Shown piece after piece: positions 33,891 to 46,681 of a DNA stretch of 64,000 nucleotides. The notes under the pieces were generated by a model, which was not told the origin of the DNA, made no database searches, and saw nothing but the letters and a program-made list of their open reading frames with translations. This DNA comes from Hyparrhenia diplandra. Lineage: Eukaryota; Streptophyta; Magnoliopsida; Poales; Poaceae. Numbering within the stretch: the stretch's first letter is position 1; every line of letters begins with the position of its first letter. The translations under genes were made by a program, and so were the position numbers. Where the stretch lies: assembly GCA_015847255.1 (NCBI GenBank), contig JADLZK010007793.1, positions 930,001 to 994,000 on the forward strand. Reading direction: 5' to 3'.

Positions 33891-35300
33891 CATGCTTTAC
33901 ACTTGAGTCCATATAAACCCGGTATTCCGGAAATCTCTGAGTGATTTCAACTCATCAACATTACAACCAAGGACCGTTGAGCTCAGAGTGCAAATCCGCA
34001 GGTGTTCAACTCAGTTCGAATTATAAAATATCAGAGTACGAGTAGAAATTGTTACAAATAATTGTTCATAAGTGCAGAAGCAAATAGTTTTCGAAACCAA
34101 ATAAAATTGTTCAACTAAAATAGAGATAAAATAGTGCCAACATTATGTCAACCCTACAACAGCATGAGACAGGGTTATGGAATGCCTTGCCCCTCAAGCG
34201 ATTACTCCTCATCGCCAGGATACAAACAAGTCTTGCAATAGCCATGGTAAATATGATCATCCCGCAACAATGGGAGTAGAACCATGAGTACAAGAATGTA
34301 CACAGCTAGACTTACCCGTCTAACTGAAAATAATAAACCAAAAGACTCCAAGGATTATGCAGGCTTTATGGTGGATTTGGCTGACTCACATTTTGCATAG
34401 CGAAAATAGAGTTGATTAGTGCAATCTACACATACTATTCATGTTCTTTCATAACCATAAGTCCTGTATAGCCAAGATTAAAGACATGCTCAATAATATA
34501 AATAGATAACATCATAAGTAACTTGATCATCATTTTAAATATCGAGCATGAATAAATATGGCCATCATTGTAATATTAAAACTAAGTCTTTGCTTGAGGA
34601 AACATTCGGGTTCTCATTGTCCAAGAGTGATGGCGATACGAATCGATTACTAACCAGCTGGCGATAAATACCATATCATAAACTAGGTCTACTTTGCAAG
34701 AGTAGCCCTAATCACCATCAGAACCATTCAAGAATCATGGGCCTGGCGGCAACCCCCTCATTTGAGCCCCGAGGGATTCTAGCCCTAAGCCTTGCTTAGT
34801 CTGGGATTGCCTGTGCTCTTACCACGACTCCGCCCCCAGCGCCATGAGGAGCGTTAAGCGGCCAAGTGCCGGCTTGGCTATGATTCATCTAGCTTCGTGG
34901 CTCACGACCCAGCGGAGCCTACTATATGACAGTGCGTTCAACTTCCGATTGCCTTCTAACAAAGTATCGGTGCACAACTCATCGGGTGGAGGACCACAAT
35001 TTCCACCCAATTGATGTCATGTTTTATTTTCAAATTTCTCACCAGCTTGTCAACCACCAAGCGTGATCAACCAAAACAACAACTCTCACAATTGACCGGA
35101 AATCAGCGTCTCTTGCAATCATCATAAGCGAGCATTATATAACCTAGACCTCTAAATAGGATAGATAACAACTTCAGCAAGGATATTTGTGCAACAACGG
35201 TTTCAACCATATCCTATACTTAATGTAGCGATCATTAAAGGACTCAAGTCAATTTAAGTTAGAAAGCATAGGAAAGTTTAGCATGCACCGAGGCTTTCTT
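33891..35300. other. Unassigned, LTR-like non-coding DNA
   Basis: No frame of interest. Composition and texture resemble a grass gypsy LTR, but no partner copy lies in the window. Its left edge cuts off element E and its right edge abuts the left LTR of element B. Confidence 0.3.
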
Positions 35301-37111
35301 TGTTGATATTTCTTACACGATCCAAATTAGGAAGGCGAAAAGAAATATATATATGGTATCTATCTACTTGTAAACTTGGATGTGGAATTAATCTCACGAT
35401 CCAACAAAGGCGGAGTTAGGCGGTGTTAGTTGTGGGGTGTAATCTCAAAGTATCATTATCCATAGTGGATTTAATCTCACTAGGATATGTACTCAAGGTA
35501 TACCACTCATTTCTAGGCATTACCTACATACTAGTCTGTCACCCTAGCAATAATGCTCTAAGAAATGCAGGTATGGTATTCTTGATAAGGCCTTGATAAA
35601 AGATGAACTTGATATCCGCAAAGCGCACGGATAGAAATACCATTGTAGCACTTCACCCGGAGTCTATCCGGTATCGTATTTATATTTTACCATAGGGAAG
35701 GGAAGTCTATGGAAAGTAAGAGAGATACGGGTGTCTAATGATTTAGATTGTGATTTACTTATGAGATCCACTTGCAGTTGTATAATGCGAGAGTAGCCAT
35801 ATGCACCAAACAATACTCATAACGAGGATAAGTCACAAGATAAAGATAATTGAATAAATGATAACTACCCAAGTCTAAGATCATAGTATGCCACTAGTAT
35901 CATATGAGCTATTAACATGGTTTAGAAAGAATAGAAAGAATATTCCTAAGATACTCCCCTAATCATATGTCAATGAATACTACAATTAGTGCAAATACAT
36001 CTAGCTATCATGGCAAGGTTGCAATACATCTACACATGGTAAGCATTACCAATGACAACCAAGAGACTAAACTTGATCATCACCGTAATTATGGCTCAAC
36101 TTGGCCTATCATTCGGAGGGGGGTGGACTCAAAGGACTCAACAGACATTTGTCACTCCTCGCGATCTACCACATGTCGAGGAATGTAGGGTGCAATCGCT
36201 TGAGATAACGTTGTATAAACACCACGTTTACACATTGCTTATCACCCACATAGTGATCATCTAAGTGGATGCTATACGGTTCCATGCATAAGATATAAGA
36301 CAAACTCACTAAACTAAATATATAATCATAGCATGCATGGATACATATCACTTAGAATATAATCATTATATAGAACAAAAGTCATATCAATTGTATTCCA
36401 ACAATAATACTTACAGATTGGATACAGAGAGAAGCCACGAGAATCCTTTGCTCCCGCTACTTCTTGACTATCGGGAATCCAAGATGAACTTGACTTCCTC
36501 TAGAACTAACTAGGTAGCTAACTACTTCTAATATGATGAACTAGGGCTATTGATCTAGACTTGGTTGGACTTGGTCCGAGTTGATATGAATGAGAATGAA
36601 CTTCAGGAATGAATTAGAACTGAATTAGGGTTTAGCCACGGGGTCGTGGTCTTCTTATATAGCCCTCGGCGATGAATAGGGAGCCTTGGATCAAACCGAC
36701 CTTCAATAATGGTGTAGATACAACCTCAAGGTCGGTGGTAAACCGACATAGAAATCCGAGGCCGGCAGGTGGGACCCACTGGCGGTCGCCATGGATGATC
36801 CTAGCGTCGCCCGAGGGGTCAAGATCACAACGTGATCTCCCTTCTCTGGTGTCTTACGGTATCTTCTAGAGTGTTTTAGTCCACATTTTGGGTTGAGTTA
36901 CTTCACGGTTAAGTCTTGTCATCGTATGGGATGTAAACTCTTACGTTTCTCACCGTTCTTCTCGCTTTTATACATTCAGTCCTGTAAAGTCATGGAATAC
37001 CAAAACTCATGGAAATATGTTAGTTAGACCCTAGACTTATGTTGATATTCATCTTAAGCCCTTATTTCATGTTAATTGACTAATAATATTATGCTATAAC
37101 AGGTGTCAACA
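35301..37111 (-). repeat. Element B 3' LTR
   Basis: 1,811 bp, matching 53970-55772 end to end. Most differences are at CAG/CTG words or single-base indels. Contains the promoter module at 36655-36830. Confidence 0.88.
36655..36830 (-). promoter_or_regulatory. Element B LTR promoter with upstream GC-dyad pair
   Basis: Minus strand: TATA (ctatataag) near 36661-36653, preceded by gtcggtttgatccaagg at about 36703-36687 and, about 120 bp upstream, two GC blocks, tggcgaccgccag and a decayed partner, at 36776-36830. The 5' LTR repeats it at 55311-55488 with a clearer second block. Confidence 0.65.
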
Positions 37112-37135
37112 AGCTCCCCAAGCTTACCTCTTGCT
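37112..37135 (-). other. Element B polypurine tract
   Basis: The minus strand reads gcaagaggtaagctt then ggggagct directly before the 3' LTR. Confidence 0.65.
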
Positions 37136-37894
37136 AGTCCCTAGCAAGACTTATGATATTATATTAACTACTTGGATCGGGAGTTCTTTGAACGCTTTCA
37201 CACCTTAAGAGTACACATGCTTTCAAACAAAATTTCTCTCCAGATAAGAATAAAATTTTAACCTTCAACTTACCCATATTACCTTTTACCTTTTGGGGTT
37301 TATAACCTTTTCTTCAATCTTGGGCAATTGAAAGATAGAACAGTCAAGTCGAGCACTATATCTCAAACTCTTTTGTTCAACTGTCCTTCCGGAGTTTTTG
37401 CTGGTTTTTAAATAAAACTCAAAGTTCCTAGTATGACTCTCTCTAATCTCTCATTTGTGGTATTTGTGGATCCTCTCTAAGGCAATAAGGTTGTGTTGCC
37501 TTTTCTCTCATATTATGTGGTATTTTTGGCTAAAGGCGTAGCACACTATGCCTTCTTCTCTCTCACTCTATATCTAAGGCTTATATCTGGAGCTCATAGG
37601 TGGGAGAAAACTAAATCTTCTTACTAAGCATATAATGTAAATTCAAGCAATGGATCCAAAGTAACGAGAGTCACATCGATCAAGTGATGCATGTGCATGG
37701 TGGAAAGAATATGGTGATAAGGGATATAGTAAGGTGTATGGAATGAATGAGGGGAAAGCCTAATTCTACTTTTGCTCCTTGAGGAATCATCTCTCTTTTG
37801 GAATCTGGAAACTTTGTGAGAATTTGGGTCGTATCTCTTTCTCTTTCTTTATTTTTTTCTTTTCTTTTATGGGAGCTGAAAGCATCTAAGTACC

Positions 37895-38062
37895 CATTGT
37901 TTTTCAGCGGACACTTGTCCATTTTTAACTCTCCTTTATTTTTTTTTTTTTTTTTTTTTAGGGAGGGAGGTAGGCTCTACTCGCCCAGTAGGACACTTGT
38001 CCATTTTTCATCTCCCCTTTTATTCTCTCTCTCTTTTTTTAATCTACAACCCAAATCTCTTT
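37895..38062 (-). promoter_or_regulatory. Conserved 3' block of element B with paired ggacaagtgtcc words
   Basis: Minus strand: gatgaaaaatggacaagtg and tcc near 38005-37987, gggcgagtag, agcctacctccct, a long A tract, then atggacaagtgtcc near 37922-37909. Same order and spacing as in A and C. Confidence 0.6.
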
Positions 38063-39440
38063 TTGCAACAACTTTCGAGAGATAGGCGTAAGTAATGGAG
38101 CTTACGTAAGACATTGGCTAGAAATGAATGAGTGGATGGGGTATAGGGAATAATTTTGGTTGCTCTCTCTCAGGATAGGAGTAGAACATTTTTGGTGGCT
38201 AGAGTGAATGGATAGTGGTGTATATATAGTGGATCGTACTTCGGGGTGGAAATAGCATATAAGTGAATGGAGTCGAGTGGAGTGGAAATGTAGTGACATG
38301 AAATGAGGTGGAGTGGAGTGTACATGATCAGCATGACGAGTTTCTAAGAATTCGACAAAGATTGAACAAACTCAATGCAAAAGCAAACAGCCTATATATA
38401 TCTCAAAGGGGTTTTCCTAATCTAGGGAGCATGTAAATATGGGTGGTAGGAGATTCAACACTACGTCACACAGGGAACTTATCATGTATATTTTAATTTT
38501 TCAAAATAAATCTCCAGAAATCTAGTGTCACTAGGAGTAAGATCAATAGCGACTCGACTATCTTATATCACATCCGTCAATTACCTAGACTTTAGAGCAA
38601 GCATTTGCAACCCACGAGGTTTCAGGTTTAGAGTAAATATCAAGTCAAAGCAATTTTGCAAATGGAGCTCAAGAGAAATTAAGCTTGAAAGCTAGGTACT
38701 AGAAAAGTATTTCAAATGAGCAACTATTCATCATCTCCATGTTGGGAAATTTTGGGGTTCATTTTAGTTGAGCAAAGCAAAATGGTGTATGCGCTCTCTC
38801 TTGATCATTTTATTCACACTCTAACAAAAGACTCTTTAAACAACTAGACTTTATAAAACTAGACTCTTAACAAACTCTATAGCAAACCAAATATTTAACT
38901 AATAATATTAATAATATAGATACTTATCAGGGATAGCTGGGGTGCACTTCCCCAATTTGAATTGAAGTGTGGTCGTCAATGATGAGGTAGAAGTTGAGGT
39001 AGTTGGCGACAAGGGTGGCGCCTAACATGTCTCTCCTCCTGCTGAACTCAAATAGACAACAAAGCTAGTGGAACTTGATTAAGCATTAGGGGTTAGCCAC
39101 ATTGCTTTGAGTTGCCTGGGATACATATTTTTGGATTTTTATTTTTATATGCAAGAAAAGATAAAGTACTTATGCATCTTTATTTTATTTTTTTTAGGCC
39201 ACCACGACAAATAGCTTAGAGGATGTTTAAGCCTCGAGTTATTAGCATGGGGCTTTAAGGTTTTCACAAAATAAAGCTTAAAATATTTTTGTTGTTTTCA
39301 AATACAGATATAAGATGCTAAAAGATAAACATGATATGGAAAGAATAAATATGCAATGCGGGGAATTTTAAATATGGATAACTACCGAGTTACCTTTCGG
39401 CGAGGGATCGGTGATTAGAGTCCTCGAACTGGACTTCTAG
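38063..39440 (-). other. Element B non-coding interior
   Basis: AT-rich, no retroelement enzyme motif in any frame. Similar in texture to element A 20286-21655. Confidence 0.5.
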
Positions 39441-39449
39441 TTCTGCTCT

Positions 39450-40132
39450 TTACTCCCATGGTATATCGGTTGTTACAATCGGTGCACCGATGATTCTATT
39501 GTGTCTTCGATGATGATCGAGATATGTCTTCTTCTTTCTCCACTTAAGCTTGGCCGGTGGACTCTTCTCTGGAGTGGTTGATTCTTCTTTCTCTGTGGAT
39601 GGTTCATGTGTAAGGGTTTTAACCTCTTCACTTACCTTCTCATCTCGAGTCTTTAATCCTTTGCCTCCTTTGGCGGCGATGAGTGACTTCGCTTTTTACG
39701 GGTTTCTCATAATTATTATAGCTATTAAAATACACACGCATTACCTTCTCTGTAGGAACTGAAAGTGTATCTCTCTGTATGGATGTAAATGATGGGCGTG
39801 TAGTGTTGAGGAAGCGGTCTCCCCTAGCACTATTGGAGGATCTTCATCCTTCCCCATGTCCATGACTATGAAGTCGGTGAGGACATAGTGATCCATGATT
39901 TTGGCGGTGCGTCTTTAGCAATTCCTTACGGAACCCTGTATGATTGGTGCGCCACCTGCGGCATTTGCACAAATGTTGGTTGCAACGGCAATTTTCCAAA
40001 TAATAATTCATATGTTACCTTTGCCATTAAGTTGATACTGGACCCCGTATCGCAAAATGTATTGTAGAAAGTTAAACAATTAATAGAGCATGCGATGGTA
40101 GGAGTACCTGGATCATCTTGCTTGCGAAGCAT
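39450..40132 (-). pseudogene. Element B second protease domain and 3' tail ORF
   Basis: Starts with DDPGTPTIACSIN and the active site TFCDTGSSINLMAKVTYELL (canonical D-T-G-S), then APAKIMDHYVLTDF and a degraded second loop PPIVL, then a basic section KLKWRKKKTY and the end TTDIPWE with stop at 39452-39450. It follows another complete protease, so the domain is duplicated. Small indels break the frame near 39900 and 39780. The tail is shared with element A. Confidence 0.6.
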
Positions 40133-40139
40133 AGGAGAT

Positions 40140-40731
40140 GGAAGTAGATGGTCATTTTGAACTTACCTTATTTACTACCATTACCTTTGTGTAGGCTGCG
40201 CCTTCTTGTATTTATTCTGATTCTTCCTTCTATTCTTGTTGTAGGTCTCGATCTTTGGTTCTGGCAGATATGAGTAAGACCATTGTGGGTGAGTAAGAGA
40301 GGTATGTGTTTTGTTCTTGAAGCTGAACTTCTCCTTTCTCCCTCTGATGTTGAAACAAATCTTCGCACTATCGGCGTAGATGATAGCTTTAGCTGAGCTT
40401 AGGAATGGTCGGCCGAGAGTATGATCGTCGATCTTTCACTTCCTCCGGTTTCCACAAGCTACTTGATCTTTGGGTGCGCAAGAGCCTCTAATTCCCACAC
40501 ACACGTCTTCAAGTATCCCCTTAGGATAGCATAGTGACTGATACGCATTTGCAAGCACATGGTTGTATACAAGAGTGGTTCACCATGAATCTTTTCATAG
40601 ATTACCTTAGGCATTATGTTCACGCTTGAGCCGAAGTCACATAGAGCGTTGTCGAAAGTGTGCGGTCCTATCTGGATGGTGATAACTGGCCTTCCTGGAT
40701 CTCCCTTCTTGGGTGGCATAGAGTCATCCAA
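40140..40731 (-). pseudogene. Element B first protease domain
   Basis: KKGDPGRPVITIQIGPHTFD leads to the active site ALCDFGSSVNIMPKVIYE (D-F-G-S, Athila style) and, after a frameshift near 40455, the remains of the second loop and a basic tail (40368-40168). It would release gag proteins from the polyprotein. Confidence 0.68.
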
Positions 40732-40798
40732 CCAGTTGCTTCTTGAGGTCTCTCTATAGTAGTGACCTGCATTAAAGATGTCGACAAGATTTTTGATT

Positions 40799-42219
40799 CT
40801 AATTCTTCCTTGGCCCGAATCTTACCCAGTGTGTGGTTAGTGGAGCGAAGTTGCAAGCTGAAATCTGAGATTCTATCATCTTATTAAAGCTATGCTGGTT
40901 TTTAATTGCTGAAGAAAAGCTTTCCATTCTAGTATTGATAAGTTCTAGAGCTTTATCATTGGAAACTATCTTCCTAGACAGATTCTCCATAGCTTTACCT
41001 TGGTTAAGAACTAGGTCTCTCAAAGAAGGTTGATTATAATTATTAAAGTTATTACCTTGATTATTACCTTGGTAGTTTCCTTGGTAGTTGGGCCTCTGTT
41101 GGTTCCAACCTTGATTCTGTTGAGGACGGTAATTATTATTGTTATTGTTGACGAAGTTGATGTCCTCCACAATCTCTGGGCAATTCTTGCCAGTGTGGCC
41201 TGTGTTTCCACATTCTTCACATGTCATGCGGGAATCTTGAATTTGCATGACTGCCTTGGGTTGAGGATCTCTATCCTCGAGCTTCTTCATGATTAGGTCC
41301 ATCTTGGCAGATAGCATATCTACCTCTTTTCGGTGATGCATTCCTCTCTTGCGGGGTTGGCGCTCTTCATTCCAACCTTGGTTGGAAGCCATCTTCTCCA
41401 CAAGCTCTGTAGCATTGGTTAGTGTAAGTGATAAGAAAGCACCTCTGCTGCGGCATCCATCGTCTCACGAGCACTAGGAACTAGCCCGTGGTAGAAAGTT
41501 TGCATCGGCGACCACTTCTCCATCCCATGATGTGGACATTACGAAATATATTCTTGGAAACGGCTCCCACGCTTCCGGGACAGATTCATCGTGTTGCTGT
41601 TGGAAATTTGATATCTTCCCTCTTAAGGCATTCGTCTTGCCTATAGGAAAGAACTTGGCGAGAAAGGCTGTGGAACATAAATCCCATGTTGTGTTCTTCT
41701 CTTTTGTAGCGTAGAACCATTGCTTTGCCTTTCCCAAAAGTGAGAATGGGAAGAGGCGCAACAATATGGCATCTCTGGATACGTCCTTCATCGTGAAAGT
41801 AAATGCAAATCTCGAGAAAGTGTTGGAGATGAGCACTCGCGTCTTCATGTGCCTTTCCGCGCGAGGTGGCTTGATTGCACCATGTTGATGAGCCCGGGCT
41901 TTAGTTCAAAACCATTGTCTCCAACCTCTACCTTCGGACCAGTGAGAATGTTGTCCGTGGTAGGAGCTGAGAACTCACGAAGTGTCTTGGTAGCCATAGC
42001 CTCAAATTCAGGTGATAAGCTTCGCCTAACTTGATCAACGTCCGAATCAGAAGGTCTTGATGTCTCAGAAGATGATGTATGTGCTGGTGTTTGTTTGAGT
42101 TTTGCTCTGGCCTGTCTGATTAATTTCTCAGGATCTTCGATAAAATTATCTGGACGGTTCCAATTCATACATTTACCCTGCATAAAATCAAAAACAAAAT
42201 AGACAACAGGGGTAAACAT
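40799..42219 (-). pseudogene. Element B gag
   Basis: Three minus frames join in order. The N-terminus (42219-41845) includes NWNRPDNFIEDPEKLIRQAR. The capsid (41848-41474) has LRLFPFSLLGKAKQWFYA and TWDLCSTAFLAKFFP, the Retrotrans_gag core. The C-terminus (41401-40799) has the zinc knuckle CEECGNTGHTGKNC at about 41220, then an Asn/Gln-rich tract (NNNNNNYRPQQNQGWNQQRP). The breaks are short indels. Gag of this type forms the particle and binds genomic RNA, so B could supply its own coat while lacking polymerase. Confidence 0.78.
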
Positions 42220-42317
42220 GTTTGAGTATGTGATAATGGGTTCTCAATGCATTATGTGATGCAAGTGATCTCTCTTAATTCCATGTATGTTGTGTTTAGG
42301 ATTTTTGGCTAGCACAC

Positions 42318-43054
42318 TGTTGGTAAAAGTTATCCCACGAAATATAAATGTATAATCCGCAAGCGAGCAATCTTGGTGAGCACTTCACCGGGAGAGGGTT
42401 TTAAATATCGAATCCACGGGGAGAATGGTGTGAGAATAATGAGACTAAACTAAATCCACGAGGCTGTAAAAAATTTGGAGAATATAAAGGTTGAGAAGAT
42501 GTCTATGGTTGTCTAGTTTATATCCTTGTAAGGCTTGAAGATATTTCTTAATGGGGACGTACTCAAAGGAAAGCAGGGACGAAACGTGCAATCCTCTAGT
42601 AACTAGGTCCTACTTGGCCTATCCAACGGGATGTGGACTCCAAAGGAATCAATGGTACTGTCACTACCACGAACTACCACGCTCCGGAAGGTAGGGTGTA
42701 TTTACGAGTTATCTAATCCAAACACCGCGCTTGCACTAGGGGTAACAACTTCAACTCAAGAGCGACAAAATTGAAGTACTCTAATAAAGAGTCGTAAATG
42801 GTAAAAAGAAATATAGACAAGTAAACTTACTTAAATATAAAGTTGATCCACCAAAGAAGTCTCAAGATCAAGTGCAACAAAGCCTTTTATCCCAGAGGTA
42901 CAAGCGTAGAGGAGTCACCGACAGATCCGACACTTCCCTTCTTCTCCTCTACTCTCTCTTTATCTCTCAAGAATAGATCTAGTCACTCTCGTGGGGTACT
43001 AAGATCTATCTCTCAACTTTCTAACTATCTCTCTCAACTTGATCTCAGCTCTTC
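42318..43054 (-). repeat. Partial LTR at the left end of complex C
   Basis: Corresponds to about 52593-53330 of the right LTR and then stops about 85 bp downstream of where the TATA box would be (in the sense of the element). The GC boxes and TATA are missing, so this copy cannot act as a promoter. Confidence 0.82.
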
Positions 43055-44031
43055 GAGATTCCAATCGATATCTCGAGGTGTTTCCATAATCTGTAAAGAG
43101 ATCATCCTCGATATCGGTAAGAAGTCGAGATCGAAGTGACCTCACGGTTCCTCTAAGTCTAAAGGTTCGGGATCATTTGGTGGTTGTAAAGGATTTAGTA
43201 TGGAATTAGGTTCAGCTAATCCTCCTTCTTTTCTATTATTTCTTCTATTTTTAAGTGTTTCCCCACTAGCGGTTGGATCATCCTCCTTGTTTTCCACTAT
43301 TTTATTTAGGACAGCTATGCATTCAGGGATTGAAAGGTGAATGAAGGATCCATTCGCAGAGGTGTTCAAGTATTTTCTGGATTTTCTATTCAGACCAATA
43401 TAAAAATGTTGAATTAGAACATGGTCTGGTATGGCTAGATTAGGTCCGGATTTGGAAAGAAGATCAAAAACGCTCCCAAAGTAGGCACTCAAAGATTCAT
43501 TATCCTTACGTTTGGAGGATAGGATCGAGAGCCTAAAAGTTGACTAATTTGGACATGGGGTAAAAATCTGCACAAAAGTCATTTAAACAAGTTCCCCGAT
43601 CGCCACCCATTCTCTCTTTGTTTCGATTGTACCAGCGGCGAGCTTTTCCTTTTTAAAGAGAATGGAAAAAAGTGTTGTCCAGATGGTTTTAGGGGACATG
43701 CCTTCAATATGGAGGCATTTACATGTCTCCTCGAAAGTTTGGAGATGAAGGAAAGGGTTTTCGTCTAATTCTCCTAAGAATGTATGATTTTGGACCATCT
43801 CTATTAACCTAGGGTGAAACTCATAAGAAACAGCACGGATAGGTTTAGATGATAGCACAGGTCTACAAGCTTGCCCCATGGGTGCCAAGTATTGGTAAAG
43901 GGGGGTGGTATCCATTTGGATAGTGGTTTTAAAAGATAAAAAGAAAAAATCTATACTAAGGATATGATACAAGATTTAGTTTTACTCACGTGTTCAAGAA
44001 CCGTTCTCCCCGTAACTTGGCCCGAAATGCT
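43055..44031 (-). pseudogene. Duplicate gag of complex C, left unit
   Basis: Repeats 51624-52592 with small differences. Readable gag: KSGPNLAIPDHVLIQHFYIG, GLNRKSRKYLNTSANGSFIH, IVENKEDDPTASGE. At 44003-44031 the PBS copy is damaged (gtaacttggcccgaaatgct against acaacggcgccgaaatgct in the right unit). Confidence 0.75.
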
Positions 44032-45324
44032 TGTTGGTAAAAGTTATCCCACGTAAATATAAATGTATAATCAGTTTAGCGAGCAGGATACTAGTGAGCA
44101 CTTCACACTAGGGAGAGGGTTTTAAATATCGAATCCACAGGGGAGAATGGTGTGAGAATAATGTGACTAAACTAAATCCCTGAGACTGTAAAAAGGTCTG
44201 GAGAATATAAAGGTTGAGAAGATGTCTATGGTTGTCTAGTTTATATCCTTGTAAGGCTTGAAGATATTTCTTAATGGGGACGTACTCAAAGGAAAGCAGG
44301 GACGAAATGTGCAATCCTCTAGTAACTAGGTCCTACTTGGCCTATCCAACGGGATGTGGACTCCAAAGGAATCAATGGTATGCTTTGTCACTACCGCCAA
44401 ACTACCACGCTCAGGAAGGTAGGGTGTATTTACGAGGTTATCTAATCCAAACACCGCGCTTGCACTAGGGGTAACAACTTCAACTCAAGAGCGACAAGAA
44501 TTGAAGTACTCTAATAAAGAGTCGTAAACCAAAAGAAATATAGACAAGTAAACTTACTTAAATATAAAGTTGATCCACCAAAGAAGTCTCAAGATCAAGT
44601 GCAACAAAGCCTTTGATCCGAGAGAGGTACAAGCGTAGAGGAGTCACCGAGCGAGATCCGACACTTCCCTTCTTCTCCTCTACTCTCTCTTTTATCTCTC
44701 AAGAATAGATCTAGTCACTCTCGTGGGGGTACTAAGATCTATCTCTCAACTTTCTAACTATCTCTCTCAACTTGATCTTAGCTCTTCTAATTAGAGAGGT
44801 ATGGCTCTAGCTGTTGATCGAGTCGAGTTTGATGAATAATGATTTTCATACTCGGGCGGAGGTAGGGGTCATCCTTATATAGCCGTGGTCGATGAATATG
44901 GACCCTTGGATCAAACCGACCTTCAATAACGGTATAGATACAACCTCAAAGTCGGTTTGAAACCAACCGAAGAAGATGAGGCTGACATCTTGGCCCCACC
45001 TGGCGGCCGGCCTAATCCTTCCTGGCGGCCGCCAGGGTGTTGTGGCCCAATGGTGTCGGGCTTCTCCTGGTGTTTTTACGGTGTCTTCTAGAATGTTTTA
45101 GTCCACTTTTTGGATTGAAATTCATCGCTGACTAATCCTCTTATCATATGGGGTATATTCTCCGAAGTTTTTTGGCATTTACCTGTTAAGTCCTTGAAAA
45201 GATATAATTCACCAAAACTTGTGGAACTATGTTAGTAAAGCCCCTAATCTATGTTTATATTCATTTTATACCCTTATTATATGTTTAGTTGAGTTATAAA
45301 AGTATAGCTTAAGAGGTGTCAACA
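44032..45324 (-). repeat. Shared middle LTR of complex C
   Basis: 1,293 bp, TGTTGGTAAA...GTGTCAACA on the plus strand. It is the 3' LTR of the right unit (PPT at 45325) and the 5' LTR of the left unit (PBS remnant at 44003-44031). Confidence 0.85.
44873..45040 (-). promoter_or_regulatory. Complex C LTR promoter with GC-dyad pair
   Basis: Minus strand: ctatataagg near 44881-44873, gtcggtttgatccaagg at about 44923-44907, and two dyads about 15 bp apart, ctggcggccgccag at 45022-45037 and ggccggccgccaggtgg at about 44997-45013. In the right LTR the same elements are at 53420-53582. Confidence 0.7.
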
Positions 45325-45350
45325 AGCTCCCCCACACTTAGGCTTGTACT
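45325..45350 (-). other. Complex C polypurine tract
   Basis: The minus strand reads gcctaagtgtgggggagct before TGTTGACACC. The end ggggagct is shared with B. Confidence 0.65.
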
Positions 45351-45894
45351 CGTCTCGAGAAAAGGATGGATATAACAAAGTCATAAGTTAAGACATCAAG
45401 CATAATACAATCTTATGGTTATACTTATCTTTGCGAGATTCATTGTGTCTACCAAGAACTTTTGAGGAGTTGAGGAATAGAATAGTTGAAATAGAGTACT
45501 TTTTCCCTTTAATCAATTCAGCTGGAGTTTTTGCAATGATTTTTGAAAAAGAAACATAGCTTACTTCCTTCTTCTGTGGTGCTCTCAAATCACTCAATAT
45601 ATTTATATGTGGTATTTTTTTGGATTCTCACAAAGCACATATGATTAATGCCCTTAAAAACATCCTACTTCTAATAAAGCTTTATCTGGATTTTTCGGGC
45701 TTGTCAAGGATGTAGCATACTTACCTTGCATGTATTTGCAACGTCAAAGCCGGATCAAGGAGAGACATTCTCTTAGATCAAGATGTGCATGTGTGTGAAT
45801 GATGATTGTGCTAATTCTAGTATGCTCTTGTAAACTTCTCTCTTTTTGATATAAATATTTTTTTTCAAGCAAGATCATGGGCTATCTTTATTTT

Positions 45895-46025
45895 TCTTTA
45901 GAGAGGTGGGCTCTACTCGCCCTAGACTTGTGTCTTTTATTTCCTCTCTTGTAAAGATGTGGGTTCTACTCACCCTCGGGCACTTGTCCATTTTTCATCT
46001 TTCTTTTCTCTTTTTTTTTTTTTTA
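45895..46025 (-). promoter_or_regulatory. Conserved 3' block of complex C
   Basis: Minus strand: an A-rich tract, gatgaaaaatggacaagtg then cccgagggtgagtag, and a decayed second unit with gacacaagtc, gggcgagtag and agcccacctct. Same order as the blocks of A and B but more degraded. Confidence 0.5.
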
Positions 46026-46644
46026 AATACTTTTGCATAGCCCATGTCTTGTCTTACAATTATAACAAGATATTGAATTTAGAGAGATAAAAAACTAGAG
46101 CATATATCAATGATTATGCATACTCTTAGAAATAAGAGCGAGTGTATGCGTGATCTTGATCTTTAGAGCATGACAAGTCTCTCAACTCAGTCCACGAGGA
46201 CTTTGACAAAGCTCAACACAAAGCAAATAGCTTATGGCTGGTTTTTCAAAACTTGTAGCATGTATGGCTTTAATAGGACATAGTAATTACCACAAAGAAG
46301 AGGTAGAGCTATCAATTAATATTTTTGAAATAAATTCTCCATTAGAAAAGATATCAAGAATCAAGTTCTCATTATTCTTCTATCTCATATTCCACAACAA
46401 CTTAAGTAACTTGGGATCTCTAATAAATTAATTTCCCAACAGCAATCAATTCAACCATGAAAAAAGTATTATGTGAGTCTAACTTTTGAACAAAGCATAT
46501 CAATATTTTTCTTTTTTATTATTATGTTAAGCATATCGGCAAAAGGTTCAAACCCGACGAAGCAGAGCCCAAAATGTGAATGAAAGCAAAGTTCAGAGAT
46601 CAAACCGAGAGTTAGAGAAATTTGGGAACGAGGGGAGGTGATGG

Positions 46645-46681
46645 ATGGCGGTCGCCGTGATCTTCTCTGGCGGCCCGCCAG
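46645..46681 (-). promoter_or_regulatory. Additional GC-dyad pair in complex C 3' region
   Basis: tggcggtcgccgtg and ctggcggcccgccag, spaced as in the LTR. No TATA box found within 200 bp downstream on the minus strand, so it may be a relic or act differently. Confidence 0.45.
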
